NCBI GenBank assembly: GCA_018713055.1
Contig: DVFW01000024.1
Location: forward strand, 1-64,000
Origin: Scatavimonas merdigallinarum
Lineage (GTDB): Bacteria > Bacillota > Clostridia > Oscillospirales > Acutalibacteraceae
Direction: 5' to 3'
Length of the DNA stretch: 64,000 bases
Position 1 is the stretch's first letter, and each line of letters starts with the position of its first letter. Positions 50,825 to 60,462 of this stretch are shown here, piece after piece. The position numbers and the translations under genes are program-made. A model generated the notes under the pieces. It was given only the letters and a program-made list of their open reading frames with translations, did no database searches and had not been told where the DNA came from.

Positions 50825-53326
50825 ATGACGCTGCCATTTGAAAACGATACCAGCGCAATTATTAAGAAACTGACAAAAAGAAGCCTGAAAACCAATAAAA
50901 GGCGAAACTTTTTTATTGTCATGGCTATTATGCTTACGACCTTATTGATTGGGTCTGTTTTCAGCATTGGCATGAGCCTTTTAGAATCTGTAAAAATGGA
51001 GCAAATACGCTTTGCGGGCACGATGGCGCACGCCGCAGTGGGGCATCCCACCGCTTCACAGTTGAAACGGCTTCACACTTTGGATTATGTAAAAGCGGTT
51101 GGCACCGGCAACAGCGTCGGTTTTGTAAAGAATACGGTGGAAATGGGAAAAATCAGTTTGACCCTGCACTATTTTGACCAAACCGAATGGGAAAAACTGC
51201 GCGCCCCCGCTTATGTGGATATACAGGGAAACTATCCTGAAAAAGAAAATGAAATCATGGTTTCTCTTTCCGTACTGAAACGGATGGGAATTGACGCCCC
51301 GTCTATTGATATGGAAATCCCCCTTGCTTACTATACAGACAGCGAAAACAAGGGGGCGCTGATTCAGGAAACCTTCCGCTTGTCAGGATGGTTTACAAGT
51401 TATGCGTTTGTTCAATCAACCGATGCTGCGGATGTAATTTTTGTTTCGCAGGAACTATCACAAAGATATGGAAAAACTGTGGAAAAAGACGGCTCTGTGT
51501 CGCTTTTGTTTGCGGACGAATCGCGTGTTTCAGAATATTGCGACGCATTGGCGTCTGATCTGGGGTTGTCAGAAGATCAGCCGGTTGCAGAAGTACAAAT
51601 TTATAATACGGATGTGGGACGTGAAGTCACTACATTATTTTCTTTATGCGCTATCGTGGTTTTCCTGATTTTTACAGGTTATCTGTTAATTTATAATGTC
51701 CTGTATATTTCTATCTCCCGTGACGTGCGGTTTTACGGGCTTCTTAAAACGCTTGGAGCAACGCCGAAACAGATTAAGCGAATTGTCATCAGGCAGATCA
51801 TACGTCTTTGCCTTATTGGAATACCCGTTGGAATTATCCTCTCGCTGCTGCTTTCGCTGAGAATTGTTCCATTCTTTATTTCAGAACTTGGGGCCGTTTC
51901 TGCAAGTGAAGCAGTTGTGTCGTTTTCTCCGCTTATTTATGCAGGCGCGGTGGCCTTTCCGCTGCTTACGGCGCTATTAGGCGCGTCAAAACCAGCCAGA
52001 AAAGCGGCTAGCATTTCTCCCATAGAAGCACAGAAATATACGGAAGCGGCAGGTAAAATAAAAAACACCCGGTCATTTGTGCATGGAAAACCGTACAGGA
52101 TGGCCTGGCGTACTGTCTTCCGGGATAAAAAACGTGCCGGCGTGGTATTACTCAGTTTGTTTTTAGGCGTAACGACATTTTTATCGATTACTACACTGGT
52201 ATTTAGCATAGACGTCACAAACTATGTGGATTCCACCGTTGATAGTGATTTTGTATTGGAAAACGAGGTATGGCCGGCGCAAAAGTTTGATGATTTCTTC
52301 ACAGGACAGGCAGCGTCAATTCCTGGAGTGGAAAGCCTGCATACCACCACTTGGGGAAAAATAAGCATGGATTACTCGGACGCTTTCAGCGAATATATTT
52401 CCAATCATCCCAGACAGGAACAGATTGCCGGTTTAACACAACAAGATATCGCTGAAAATTTCAGCGGATTCATTCTTGGTGTTGACGGGGAAACGCTGGC
52501 AGACTATCGTGACACACTTGGCAATCCGGTTGATGTTGCGGCTTTTGAGCGTGGAGAAATTGCGCTGATTGCGACAGACAGTCCCGAATTATTCTCAAAT
52601 ATTCACGAGCTGACAATTTCACCACTTGATCGGGGTGAAAACGACAATGCCAAGCTCCAAAGAAAGAAAATAGCCCCCGGTGGCTTTGTTCCCTTCAACT
52701 ATAAAGGTGTTGGGTCCGGCCTCTCGCCCACTGTGGTTGTGTCAAATACTGTGATGCAAGAATGGTTTGGAAAGCCAACTGCAATGCGGCTTGACTTGAA
52801 TGTTTCCAGCGATTATGAACAAAACGCTTTGATTGCACTAAAACGGATCATCGGAAATGATTCTGAAATCTCACTGACGTCAAAAATGGAAGCAATGGAA
52901 GAACTCAGCCGTGCAAAAATGGCCGTACTGGTTCTTGGCGGAAGTATTTCGCTTGTGATCGCTCTCATTGGAATTCTCAATTTTGTAAATATCATGTCGG
53001 TTAGCGTTATGGCCCGCAAACGTGAATTGGCAACGCTTGAATCCATTGGGATGAGCCGCAGGCAGATTCGGAACATGCTGATAAGCGAAGGGCTTTGCTA
53101 TGCAGGTATCACGCTGCTTCTCGTTTTATCTGTCGGCAATCTCATTGCATACGGTGTTTTCAGACTGTTTCAGCAGCAAGTGAGCTTTGCAGTCTTTACC
53201 TATCCGTTTATTCCTGCGGCAATCATAGCTTTCACAATCCTGGCAGTTTGCTTTATAACGCCTGAGAGAATGTATTGCTCTCTCAACAGGGAAACAATTG
53301 TAAACCGCCTGCGAGAAGCGGAGTAA
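50825..53326 (+). CDS. ABC transporter permease with two FtsX domains
   Basis: 833 residues. Two repeats are seen, each with a first membrane helix, a large outer domain (about residues 50-270 and 470-690) and three further helices carrying the FtsX domain (VFLIFTGYLLIYNVLYISISRDVRFYGLLKTLGATPKQI, key YGLLKTLGATPKQIK, and IGILNFVNIMSVSVMARKRELATLESIGMSRRQI, key LATLESIGMSRRQIR). This duplicated plan differs from classical BceB, which has one outer domain. With the kinase and regulator it probably senses or removes an antimicrobial peptide or lipid-targeting compound. It starts 12 nt after the ATPase gene. Confidence 0.92.
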   Translation: MTLPFENDTSAIIKKLTKRSLKTNKRRNFFIVMAIMLTTLLIGSVFSIGMSLLESVKMEQIRFAGTMAHAAVGHPTASQLKRLHTLDYVKAVGTGNSVGFVKNTVEMGKISLTLHYFDQTEWEKLRAPAYVDIQGNYPEKENEIMVSLSVLKRMGIDAPSIDMEIPLAYYTDSENKGALIQETFRLSGWFTSYAFVQSTDAADVIFVSQELSQRYGKTVEKDGSVSLLFADESRVSEYCDALASDLGLSEDQPVAEVQIYNTDVGREVTTLFSLCAIVVFLIFTGYLLIYNVLYISISRDVRFYGLLKTLGATPKQIKRIVIRQIIRLCLIGIPVGIILSLLLSLRIVPFFISELGAVSASEAVVSFSPLIYAGAVAFPLLTALLGASKPARKAASISPIEAQKYTEAAGKIKNTRSFVHGKPYRMAWRTVFRDKKRAGVVLLSLFLGVTTFLSITTLVFSIDVTNYVDSTVDSDFVLENEVWPAQKFDDFFTGQAASIPGVESLHTTTWGKISMDYSDAFSEYISNHPRQEQIAGLTQQDIAENFSGFILGVDGETLADYRDTLGNPVDVAAFERGEIALIATDSPELFSNIHELTISPLDRGENDNAKLQRKKIAPGGFVPFNYKGVGSGLSPTVVVSNTVMQEWFGKPTAMRLDLNVSSDYEQNALIALKRIIGNDSEISLTSKMEAMEELSRAKMAVLVLGGSISLVIALIGILNFVNIMSVSVMARKRELATLESIGMSRRQIRNMLISEGLCYAGITLLLVLSVGNLIAYGVFRLFQQQVSFAVFTYPFIPAAIIAFTILAVCFITPERMYCSLNRETIVNRLREAE

Positions 53327-53481
53327 TGCCAGAAGCAATTATCAAACACGGGTCCACGGTATCTTTTCTTTACTAAAAAAGTAAATTTATAAATATAAAT
53401 TTATCCAAAAACAGGTGCTTTACCAATGCAGAAAAAATCCAAATCCCTTTGAAAATTGGAGGAGAAGCCTTAAACAAATCA

Positions 53482-53509
53482 AAACCGGCGTGTTAAGTCA
53501 CGCCGGTTT
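53482..53509 (+). terminator. Hairpin after the ABC operon
   Basis: AAACCGGCGTG / CACGCCGGTTT, 11-bp stem and 6-nt loop. The T tail is poor, so it may be a terminator for both convergent operons or only an RNA-stabilising hairpin. The remaining gap 53327-53574 shows nothing else. Confidence 0.55.
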
Positions 53510-53574
53510 CTACCTGAAAACGATTTATTCCCTTATGAGACGCCGGCTATTTTGCATTTTCCCTTTATGGTTCA

Positions 53575-54402
53575 TTATAACGCTATCTCAACCGGCGTGT
53601 GTTTTTCATAAACTGTATAATGTGTAAACCCGCATTTTTTCAAAAGCGCATACCCCTCTTTTATCCCTTTGGCAAGATCTGCACAACGGTGCGCATCCGA
53701 CCCGACTGTCACGTACCGTCCTCCCAGCTCTTTAAAGCGCCGTAAAACAATTTCCCCGGGCAGGGTTTGACCAATTTCCTGCCGCAGTCCGGAGGTATTG
53801 ACCTCCAACGCTTTCCCGTTTTTGATAAGGGCGCGCAGGATTGCATCAATCTGCGCACTGTAATCGTTTAAATCCACATCCATCTTCCCATTTTTCTTAA
53901 TATACCGCAGTGGATACGTAAGATGCGCAAGACTGTCAAAACCATTCCACTGCACGCTGCACAAAAGCTCGTTAAAATAACGGGTCAATATATCGTGCAC
54001 CGTATTTCTGTCATAACTAAGCCAGTAAAAATCGCGTTCCCCCTTTATATTATGCAGGGAACAAAGTACAAAATCGTACTCTGTAAGCGCCAACGCCTTT
54101 TGCGCCGCCGTAAGATCCTGCAAGGGCTCGCCAAGCTCTATTCCGCAATAGACGCGCAACCTGCCTTTGTATTGCTTTTGTGCATCGCGCACCTGCCGCA
54201 CCGCCTGCGGCAGCAGAGCTTTAAAATCCCCAAATTCACTGCGATCCGGCTTTTCATACATGGGGACCTCACAGTGATCTGTAAAGGTAACGGCATACAA
54301 GCCAAGCCTTTCAGCTTGCGCACATATTGCATCGACAGAATCCTGCGCATCAAACGAACAGTTGCTATGCACATGGCTGTCGCATATTGGAATCTGTTTC
54401 AT
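53575..54402 (-). CDS. Histidinol-phosphatase-like PHP-domain protein
   Basis: 275 residues of the HisJ/HisK-type PHP family. Metal ligands lie in CDSHVHSNCSFDAQDSVD at the start, VTFTDHCEVP, ELGEPLQDL, CSLHNIKG and GSDAHRCADLAKG. It is probably a phosphoesterase. Histidinol phosphate is the usual annotation, but no his genes are in the window, so the substrate is open. ATG at 54402 is used. A longer frame to 54591 overlaps the divergent promoter and is not conserved. Confidence 0.85.
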   Translation of the reverse strand: MKQIPICDSHVHSNCSFDAQDSVDAICAQAERLGLYAVTFTDHCEVPMYEKPDRSEFGDFKALLPQAVRQVRDAQKQYKGRLRVYCGIELGEPLQDLTAAQKALALTEYDFVLCSLHNIKGERDFYWLSYDRNTVHDILTRYFNELLCSVQWNGFDSLAHLTYPLRYIKKNGKMDVDLNDYSAQIDAILRALIKNGKALEVNTSGLRQEIGQTLPGEIVLRRFKELGGRYVTVGSDAHRCADLAKGIKEGYALLKKCGFTHYTVYEKHTPVEIAL

Positions 54403-54427
54403 TTTTATCACACATCCTTTGCGTTTT

Positions 54428-54456
54428 ATTATAACATAAAGCCCCATCTCACACAA
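54428..54456 (-). promoter_or_regulatory. Predicted promoter of the PHP phosphatase gene
   Basis: Minus strand: TTGTGT (54451-54456), 17 bp, TATAAT (54428-54433) with an extended -10 TG. Confidence 0.65.
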
Positions 54457-54518
54457 GAAACGGCGGTTTCCGCTTATGGAAAACACAGCTGGAAATTTGG
54501 CAATTTCCCTGTTTTCTA

Positions 54519-54547
54519 TTGACACACGACAGGAAAAAGAAGATAAT
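54519..54547 (+). promoter_or_regulatory. Predicted promoter of the ACT/UPF0210 pair
   Basis: TTGACA (54519-54524), 17 bp, GATAAT (54542-54547). Confidence 0.75.
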
Positions 54548-54591
54548 ATTTTGCAAGAAAAAATTTCTATAAAATCGGAGGATATTTGCAT

Positions 54592-54861
54592 ATGCGCGCT
54601 TTTATTACCGTTATCGGCAAAGATACAGTCGGGATTCTTGCAAAGGTTTCACAAAAATGCGCCGAATCCGGCATAAATGTAATGGAGGTAACGCAGTCGG
54701 TACTGCAGGAAATGTTCGCTATGATCATGCTTGTAGACATTGCAAAAGCAACCGTTTCACTGGAAACTCTTTCCGATGAACTGGAAGCGCTCGGCAGTGA
54801 AATGGGATTAAAAATTCATGTAATGCATGAGGACATTTTCAACTCCATGCACAGAATCTAA
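54592..54861 (+). CDS. ACT-domain protein (UPF0237)
   Basis: 89 residues forming a single ACT domain: FITVIGKDTVGILAKVSQKC and INVMEVTQSVLQEMFAMIMLVD. The UPF0237 family resembles the regulatory part of GcvR and probably binds an amino acid. It precedes a UPF0210 gene by 54 nt, a pairing conserved across Firmicutes. ATG at 54592 is 10 nt after GGAGG. A TTG at 54586 is the alternative start. Confidence 0.9.
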   Translation: MRAFITVIGKDTVGILAKVSQKCAESGINVMEVTQSVLQEMFAMIMLVDIAKATVSLETLSDELEALGSEMGLKIHVMHEDIFNSMHRI

Positions 54862-54915
54862 CACAGACCTGTTAAGCAACCGTTTTTATAACACGGAAGA
54901 AACACGGAGGTTTTT

Positions 54916-56274
54916 ATGATCAATTCCCATGATATATTGGAAACTATACAAATGATAGACAACGAAAATCTGGACGTGCGTACAATTACGATGGGGATTT
55001 CCCTGCTGGACTGTATTGACAGCGACATAAGCAACGCATGCCAGAAAATTTACGATAAAATTTGCCGCTACGCCAAAGATTTAGTAAAAACAGGGGATAA
55101 TATCAGCAAGGAATATGGGATTCCGATTATACACAAGCGGATTTCCGTTACGCCGATTGCCATGATTGCGGCAGCTTGTCCCACGCATAATCCTGTAAAA
55201 TTTGCCCATGCGCTTGAACAGGCAGCCAATGCAACGGGTGTGAACTTTATCGGCGGCTATACCGCGCTTGTACAAAAGGGCTTTGCCTCCGGCGATTATG
55301 CGTTGATACAAAGTATTCCGCAGGCGCTCGCAGAAACCGAACACGTATGTGCTTCGGTCAATATAGGCAGTACGAAAGCCGGCATCAATATGGACGCCGT
55401 TGCGAAAATGGGCCGGATTATTCAGCAAACGGCGCAGCAGACGGCGGACAGAGATTGCATTGGCGCCGCAAAGCTGGTGGTTTTTTGCAACGCCCCGGAA
55501 GATAATCCGTTTATGGCTGGTGCTTTCCACGGCCCCGGCGAGCCGGACTGCGTAATTAACGTGGGGGTTTCTGGCCCCGGGGTCGTGCGGGCGGTGCTTG
55601 CCAAAAACCCAAACTGCGACATTACCGCTGTTGCAGATTTGATCAAACGCACGGCGTTTAAAATTACGCGCACTGGCCAGCTGGTGGCGCGGGAAGCATC
55701 CAAGCGTCTTTGCGTACCGTTTGGAATCGTCGACCTTTCCCTTGCGCCCACACCAGCCGTAGGCGACAGCGTTGCCCATATTTTGGAGGAAATGGGGCTT
55801 GAAACCTGCGGTTGCCACGGCACCACCGCAGCACTGGCGCTTTTAAACGACGCGGTTAAAAAAGGGGGAACAATGGCCTCTTCCCACGTAGGCGGTCTTT
55901 CCGGCGCGTTTATTCCTGTAACGGAAGACGCAGGCATGATTGCAGCCGCGCAATGCGGTTGCCTGTCTCTCAACAAACTGGAGGCCATGACAGCGGTCTG
56001 CTCTGTGGGGCTGGATATGATCAATATTCCCGGCGATACCCCCCCAGAGGTAATATCGGCTATTATTGCCGATGAAGCGGCTATTGGTATGGTCAATTCC
56101 AAAACGACAGCCGTCCGGCTGATTCCGGCAATCGGAAAAAAAGCGGGTGACACGCTTTACTTTGGCGGCCTGCTGGGCGGCGGCCCGGTTATGCCGGTCA
56201 ACACGGCCTCCCCCGCAAAATTTATTGCAAGAGGCGGCAGAATTCCCGCGCCGCTGCAAAGCTTGAAAAACTAA
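54916..56274 (+). CDS. UPF0210 (DUF711, PFL-like fold) protein
   Basis: 452 residues of the UPF0210 family, whose structure resembles pyruvate formate-lyase barrels but lacks its known chemistry. Typical parts are RTITMGISLLDCIDSD, NFIGGYTALVQKGFASGD, FHGPGEPDCVINVGVSGPGVV and FGIVDLSLAPTPAVGDSVA. The reaction is not known. An amino-acid-related role is suggested by the constant ACT-domain partner upstream. Confidence 0.9.
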   Translation: MINSHDILETIQMIDNENLDVRTITMGISLLDCIDSDISNACQKIYDKICRYAKDLVKTGDNISKEYGIPIIHKRISVTPIAMIAAACPTHNPVKFAHALEQAANATGVNFIGGYTALVQKGFASGDYALIQSIPQALAETEHVCASVNIGSTKAGINMDAVAKMGRIIQQTAQQTADRDCIGAAKLVVFCNAPEDNPFMAGAFHGPGEPDCVINVGVSGPGVVRAVLAKNPNCDITAVADLIKRTAFKITRTGQLVAREASKRLCVPFGIVDLSLAPTPAVGDSVAHILEEMGLETCGCHGTTAALALLNDAVKKGGTMASSHVGGLSGAFIPVTEDAGMIAAAQCGCLSLNKLEAMTAVCSVGLDMINIPGDTPPEVISAIIADEAAIGMVNSKTTAVRLIPAIGKKAGDTLYFGGLLGGGPVMPVNTASPAKFIARGGRIPAPLQSLKN

Positions 56275-56356
56275 GCTGTTTTTATATGTTTCCATCTCTG
56301 TTAGGTTATCTAAATTAGAAACTGCAATGTGTATTTTTTGTTGGCGGAATTGCACA

Positions 56357-56385
56357 TTGTAAAATCAAAAAAACAGGAATATAAT
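56357..56385 (+). promoter_or_regulatory. Predicted promoter of the V-type ATPase operon
   Basis: TTGTAA (56357-56362), 17 bp, TATAAT (56380-56385). The leader would be about 130 nt. Confidence 0.75.
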
Positions 56386-56396
56386 AGCAGCAGTTG

Positions 56397-56480
56397 GGCG
56401 TAAACTATATTTTATCAAACATTTTATCATATATGGAAGGATTGCGTGTTACGCCAGGGCGAGGGATACCGAACCTCGCC
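56397..56480 (+). other. Structured leader of the V-type ATPase operon
   Basis: GGCGTAA (56397-56403) pairs with TTACGCC (56449-56455), directly followed by the hairpin GGCGAGG / CCTCGCC (56458-56480) and TTT. Two adjacent GC-rich stems in a short leader suggest a regulatory RNA. The class is not identified. Confidence 0.45.
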
Positions 56481-56524
56481 TTTGATGTATATTGGATTTC
56501 CAGATTGCAGGGAGGGATTGCCTT

Positions 56525-56833
56525 ATGCAGGATATGATTGCAAAAATCGTTGAAATGGATGAAAAAGCGCGGGAGCTTACAGCGCAGGCGCAGCGTGAGA
56601 AGGCTACGTCTGAACAGGATATTGTAAAAGCAAAAGAAAAAATTTACAATGATTTTATAGAGCGCGCAAGGCAAAGGATAAAGATAAATGAAAAAACAGA
56701 GCGTAAAATTGCGCAGGACCGCCTGGAAAACACGGCGCTTGCGCAGGAAGAATGCCTGCAGGCAATGGAGGCGCTGTATCAGCAAAACGGCGACCGCTGG
56801 ATAGAGGAAATTGTAAAGCAGGTTTTACGCTGA
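56525..56833 (+). CDS. V-type ATPase peripheral-stalk subunit (G/H-like)
   Basis: 102 residues, almost entirely one charged coiled coil (MIAKIVEMDEKARELTAQAQREK at the start, key region 4-70), without cysteine. Its position as first gene of the V-ATPase operon fits subunit G/H, which pairs with subunit E in the peripheral stalk. GGGAGGG is 8 nt before the ATG. The assignment rests on coiled coil and context. Confidence 0.75.
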   Translation: MQDMIAKIVEMDEKARELTAQAQREKATSEQDIVKAKEKIYNDFIERARQRIKINEKTERKIAQDRLENTALAQEECLQAMEALYQQNGDRWIEEIVKQVLR

Positions 56834-56878
56834 AGATTTTACTTTTTTTACACAGGACATGCGGAAAGGAGCGGTTTG

Positions 56879-57919
56879 ATGGCGATTGCATATGCTTCAA
56901 ACGCAGTTTTATCCAAAGCAAGAGCGATGTATGGCAAGCGCCTGACAGAAAAAGACTACGCCGGTCTGCTTGCCTGTACAAGCGTACCTGAGGTCTTATC
57001 CTATTTGAAAAACCATACAAAATACGCACCGCTTTTAAACAGCGTAAGCGAACGCGACGTACACCGCGGCCAGCTGGAACTGATTTTGCGCCAACAGCTG
57101 TTTTATGATTTTGCCTCTTTATGCCGGTATGAAATATCGGCAGGCGAGCATTTTTCACAGTATATTATTCTTCGCACGGAAATCAAACAGATCATGCACT
57201 TTTTGATGTTGCTAAACTCCGGAAAAGCCGAAGAATATCTGTACGCGCTGCCCATGTATTTTAACAGCCATACCAACATTGACCTGAACGCCCTGGCAAA
57301 GGCCAAAACATACGCCGACTTTTTAAATACATTGGGAAACACACCTTATAAAACGATCCTTACAAAATTTATTCCAAAAGAGCACAGCCAGCTTGACCTG
57401 CCTTCGATTGAAAACGCGCTGTATACGTATCTTTATACCGTTGTTTTTTCAATTATTGATAAATATACACACGGCAGGCAAAAAAAAGAATTGCGCCATC
57501 TTTTTACCAGCAATATTGACCTGGTTAATTTTGTTCGTATTTTACGCCTTAAAAAGTATTACCATCTGAACAGCGACCTCATTAAACCTCAGCTTTTGCC
57601 ATTTGGCACGCTGAGCGAAAAACATATTGCCGACATGTGCAACGCGCAGACCTCTAAAGAACTCTTTTCTATTATGCAGGGTACTATTGCAGGCAGAGCG
57701 ATTTCTAAAATGGAGTATAATTATGCAGGTGAAATATCTGCAAGGGGCAGATACAATCTGGGCCGGAAAAGCATTCGTTTTTCGACATACCCCACCGTTG
57801 TCATGATGTCCTACATTTTTCTGGAAGAAGCCGAACTTTCTAATGTTGTGAATATTATTGAAGGGGTCCGGTACAAAATCGACCCGGAAGAGATCAAAAA
57901 GCTTTTGATTTACAGTTAG
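56879..57919 (+). CDS. ntpC: V-type ATPase subunit C
   Basis: A 346-residue helical subunit that joins the rotor stalk to the membrane ring (V-ATPase C/AC39 family). YASNAVLSKARAMYGKRLTEKDYAGLLACTSVPEVLSYLK at the start (key AMYGKRLTEKDY) and LVNFVRILRLKKYYHL are typical. ATG at 56879 is 7 nt after AGGAG. A TTG codon precedes it. Confidence 0.92.
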   Translation: MAIAYASNAVLSKARAMYGKRLTEKDYAGLLACTSVPEVLSYLKNHTKYAPLLNSVSERDVHRGQLELILRQQLFYDFASLCRYEISAGEHFSQYIILRTEIKQIMHFLMLLNSGKAEEYLYALPMYFNSHTNIDLNALAKAKTYADFLNTLGNTPYKTILTKFIPKEHSQLDLPSIENALYTYLYTVVFSIIDKYTHGRQKKELRHLFTSNIDLVNFVRILRLKKYYHLNSDLIKPQLLPFGTLSEKHIADMCNAQTSKELFSIMQGTIAGRAISKMEYNYAGEISARGRYNLGRKSIRFSTYPTVVMMSYIFLEEAELSNVVNIIEGVRYKIDPEEIKKLLIYS

Positions 57920-57958
57920 CGGATTTTCCATTTTTCTGCAGTTAAGGGAGGGTACAAA

Positions 57959-59896
57959 ATGGCAGTCGCACCAGTAAAATCTATCGGGATTATAGGACTG
58001 ATGTCCGACCTCGACAAGGTAATAAGGGTGTGCGGGGATTCCCAGATTTTCCATCCGGATGAAGCTTCCAACTTTTATTCGGACACAAAAAATTTCATAC
58101 CGCTTACGGACCGAAATCCATACAGCGACCTTCTTGCAGACCTTAAGGAAATTCTGGATATGGCTGGCATCAGGCCGTCGCTTGTCGACATAAAACGTTT
58201 TCAGGCAAATGAAGCGCAGCTTTCCGAATACGTGGGGTTTTTAACGAGGGAACTCGGCTGCCTTCTTGCAAAGCAGGCAGAATGCGAGCAAAAAATTGAA
58301 CAATGTAAACGAAGCATAGAAGAAACGTCGCACTTTCTTGGCATAGACCTGGAAATGGATAAAATTTCCGCCTGCCGGTATGTAAAAACCACTTTTGGCA
58401 GGCTGCCAAAGGAAAGCTTTGAAAAGCTGAAAAATTACAGCAGCAATCCATATCTGGTTTTCTTTCCCTGTACTAGAGACGATACGCATTATTGGGGCGT
58501 ATATATTGCGCCTATAGACCAAAGCGAAGAAATTGACCGGATTTTTTCGAACCTGTTTTTTGAACGTTATGATATCTCCGACATAGACAGCACGCCGGAA
58601 CGGCATTATGTAAAGCTGAACAATGCGCTTGCCACATTACAAAAAGACTTGGAAAAGGCTACGGCAGAGGTAGAATTTTTCAAAGAATCGCAGCTTGGCA
58701 TGTGTAATAAATATTACTCCAAGCTTTCCGCGCTTGACACCTGCTACAACATCAGGAAAAATGTCTTAAAATATCATAAAAGCTTTATTCTTGTCGGATG
58801 GATTCCACAGGAAGAGGAAAGCGGTTTTTTAAAAAAGCTAAACGCAATAAGCAGCGTAGAATGCACAGTCAGCGACGGTAAGGACGAACTTAAGCATTCC
58901 CCGCCGATCAAACTGAAAAACAATATTTTTACAAGGCCGTTTGAATTTTTTGTGGATATGTACGGCCTTCCCTGTTATAACGAAATTGACCCGACTGCTT
59001 TTGTCGCCATTACGTTCACTGTTCTGTTTGGGATTATGTTTGGCGATCTGGGACAGGGTATCTGTGTTTCAATTGCAGGGTATCTCATGTGGAAACTTAA
59101 AAAACTGGCCGTAGGCAAAATTTTAGTCCCCTGCGGTATTTCCTCGGCAATATTTGGGTGTGCATACGGTTCTGTCTTTGGATATGAACACGCGCTTGAC
59201 CCTGCTTATAAAGCGCTGGGTTTTGCAGAAAAGCCGTTTGAGGTTATGGAAAACGCCATGACGCTGATTTTTGCCGCTGTCGCTATCGGCGTTACGCTTG
59301 TCTGTATATCCATGTTTTTAAACATGTATTCTTCTTTAAAGCGGCGCGATTTTGAAAACGGACTTTTTGGCGCAAGCGGGCTTGCGGGTTTTATCTTTTA
59401 CGCTTCGCTGATCGGCGGCGCTGTAATACAGCTTGTATTTGGTTTGCCTGTTATGAATTTGCCTTACGTGCTTTGCCTGATTATTCTTCCCTTAGTTTTA
59501 ATTTTTCTGCGGGAACCACTTGGAAAGCTTGTTGCGAGAAAGAAAAACTGGAAACCCGAAAGTTGGGGCGAATACTGCATGCAAAATGCCTTTGAGCTCT
59601 TAGAAACCCTTTTAAGCTATGTAACCAACACCATGTCGTTTCTGCGCGTGGGCGCGTTCGTCCTTGTACACGCCGGTATGATGCTGGTTGTCTTCACCCT
59701 TGCAGACCTTGGCATGAAGGCGCTGGGGATTCCCGGGTATGTTGTGATCGTCATTCTTGGCAACATCTTTATTATGGCGCTTGAAGCGCTGCTTGTATGC
59801 ATACAGGTATTGAGGCTTGAATTTTACGAAATGTTCAGCCGTTTTTATATTGGCGCAGGGCGAAAATTTGATCCTGTGCGGGTTAAGGAACCGTAA
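57959..59896 (+). CDS. ntpI: V-type ATPase subunit I (a subunit)
   Basis: 645 residues. The N-terminal cytoplasmic half (about 1-340) includes two coiled coils. The C-terminal half has about seven membrane helices with FTVLFGIMFGDLGQGICVSI and TNTMSFLRVGAFVLVHAGMM. The Arg in FLRVGAF is expected to be the conserved half-channel arginine next to the c ring. It starts 39 nt after ntpC with GGGAGGG. Confidence 0.95.
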   Translation: MAVAPVKSIGIIGLMSDLDKVIRVCGDSQIFHPDEASNFYSDTKNFIPLTDRNPYSDLLADLKEILDMAGIRPSLVDIKRFQANEAQLSEYVGFLTRELGCLLAKQAECEQKIEQCKRSIEETSHFLGIDLEMDKISACRYVKTTFGRLPKESFEKLKNYSSNPYLVFFPCTRDDTHYWGVYIAPIDQSEEIDRIFSNLFFERYDISDIDSTPERHYVKLNNALATLQKDLEKATAEVEFFKESQLGMCNKYYSKLSALDTCYNIRKNVLKYHKSFILVGWIPQEEESGFLKKLNAISSVECTVSDGKDELKHSPPIKLKNNIFTRPFEFFVDMYGLPCYNEIDPTAFVAITFTVLFGIMFGDLGQGICVSIAGYLMWKLKKLAVGKILVPCGISSAIFGCAYGSVFGYEHALDPAYKALGFAEKPFEVMENAMTLIFAAVAIGVTLVCISMFLNMYSSLKRRDFENGLFGASGLAGFIFYASLIGGAVIQLVFGLPVMNLPYVLCLIILPLVLIFLREPLGKLVARKKNWKPESWGEYCMQNAFELLETLLSYVTNTMSFLRVGAFVLVHAGMMLVVFTLADLGMKALGIPGYVVIVILGNIFIMALEALLVCIQVLRLEFYEMFSRFYIGAGRKFDPVRVKEP

Positions 59897-59979
59897 ATTT
59901 GCAAATAAAAAACTTTTTGTTTTTTAGCCGCAGCTTCTGCGGATAAAATAAAATTTATTTACATTTTGGAGGTTTTAGT

Positions 59980-60405
59980 ATGGAATATTTACTGCTTATG
60001 ATTCCAGTTGTGTTTCTTGTGGGCTCTGTCGTTGTGGCAATTCGCGCTGTCCATAGGGGGGCAAAAAAGCAAAAAGCTGTTGCTGTCCAGATGATTTCGT
60101 TCTTTTTTGTCGCTTTGGCGTGCGTATGCACCCCGCTGGTTGCTTCTGCGGCAAATGCAGATCCCTCACAGGCTGCGGCAGCAGCGCAGGCCGGTGCCGA
60201 CGGGATGAAATATCTTGCTGCTGCAATTGTTACCGGCCTTTCCGGTATTGGCGGTGGTATTGCCGTTGCCGCAGCCGCTCCCGCGGCAATCGGTGCTACA
60301 TCAGAAGATCCCAAAGCGTTTGGTAAGGCTTTGATCTTTGTTGCATTGGGCGAAGGTATCGCCCTGTACGGCCTGTTGGTTTCCATTCTTCTTTTGTTTA
60401 CCTGA
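59980..60405 (+). CDS. ntpK: V-type ATPase subunit K (c-ring proteolipid)
   Basis: 141 residues with four membrane helices, i.e. two hairpins. The ion-carrying Glu is in the last helix (ALIFVALGEGIALYGLL). The first hairpin has no carboxylate, as in other duplicated K subunits. Gln and Thr residues that complete the sodium site of Enterococcus NtpK are not obvious (GIGGGIAV in helix 3, and Glu followed by Gly), so ion choice is unclear. GGAGG lies 8 nt before the ATG. Confidence 0.93.
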   Translation: MEYLLLMIPVVFLVGSVVVAIRAVHRGAKKQKAVAVQMISFFFVALACVCTPLVASAANADPSQAAAAAQAGADGMKYLAAAIVTGLSGIGGGIAVAAAAPAAIGATSEDPKAFGKALIFVALGEGIALYGLLVSILLLFT

Positions 60406-60462
60406 TAAACAGAAGCAAATTGGAAACCACGGCGATTGAAGAACAGGAAAACAGGTGAAGCT

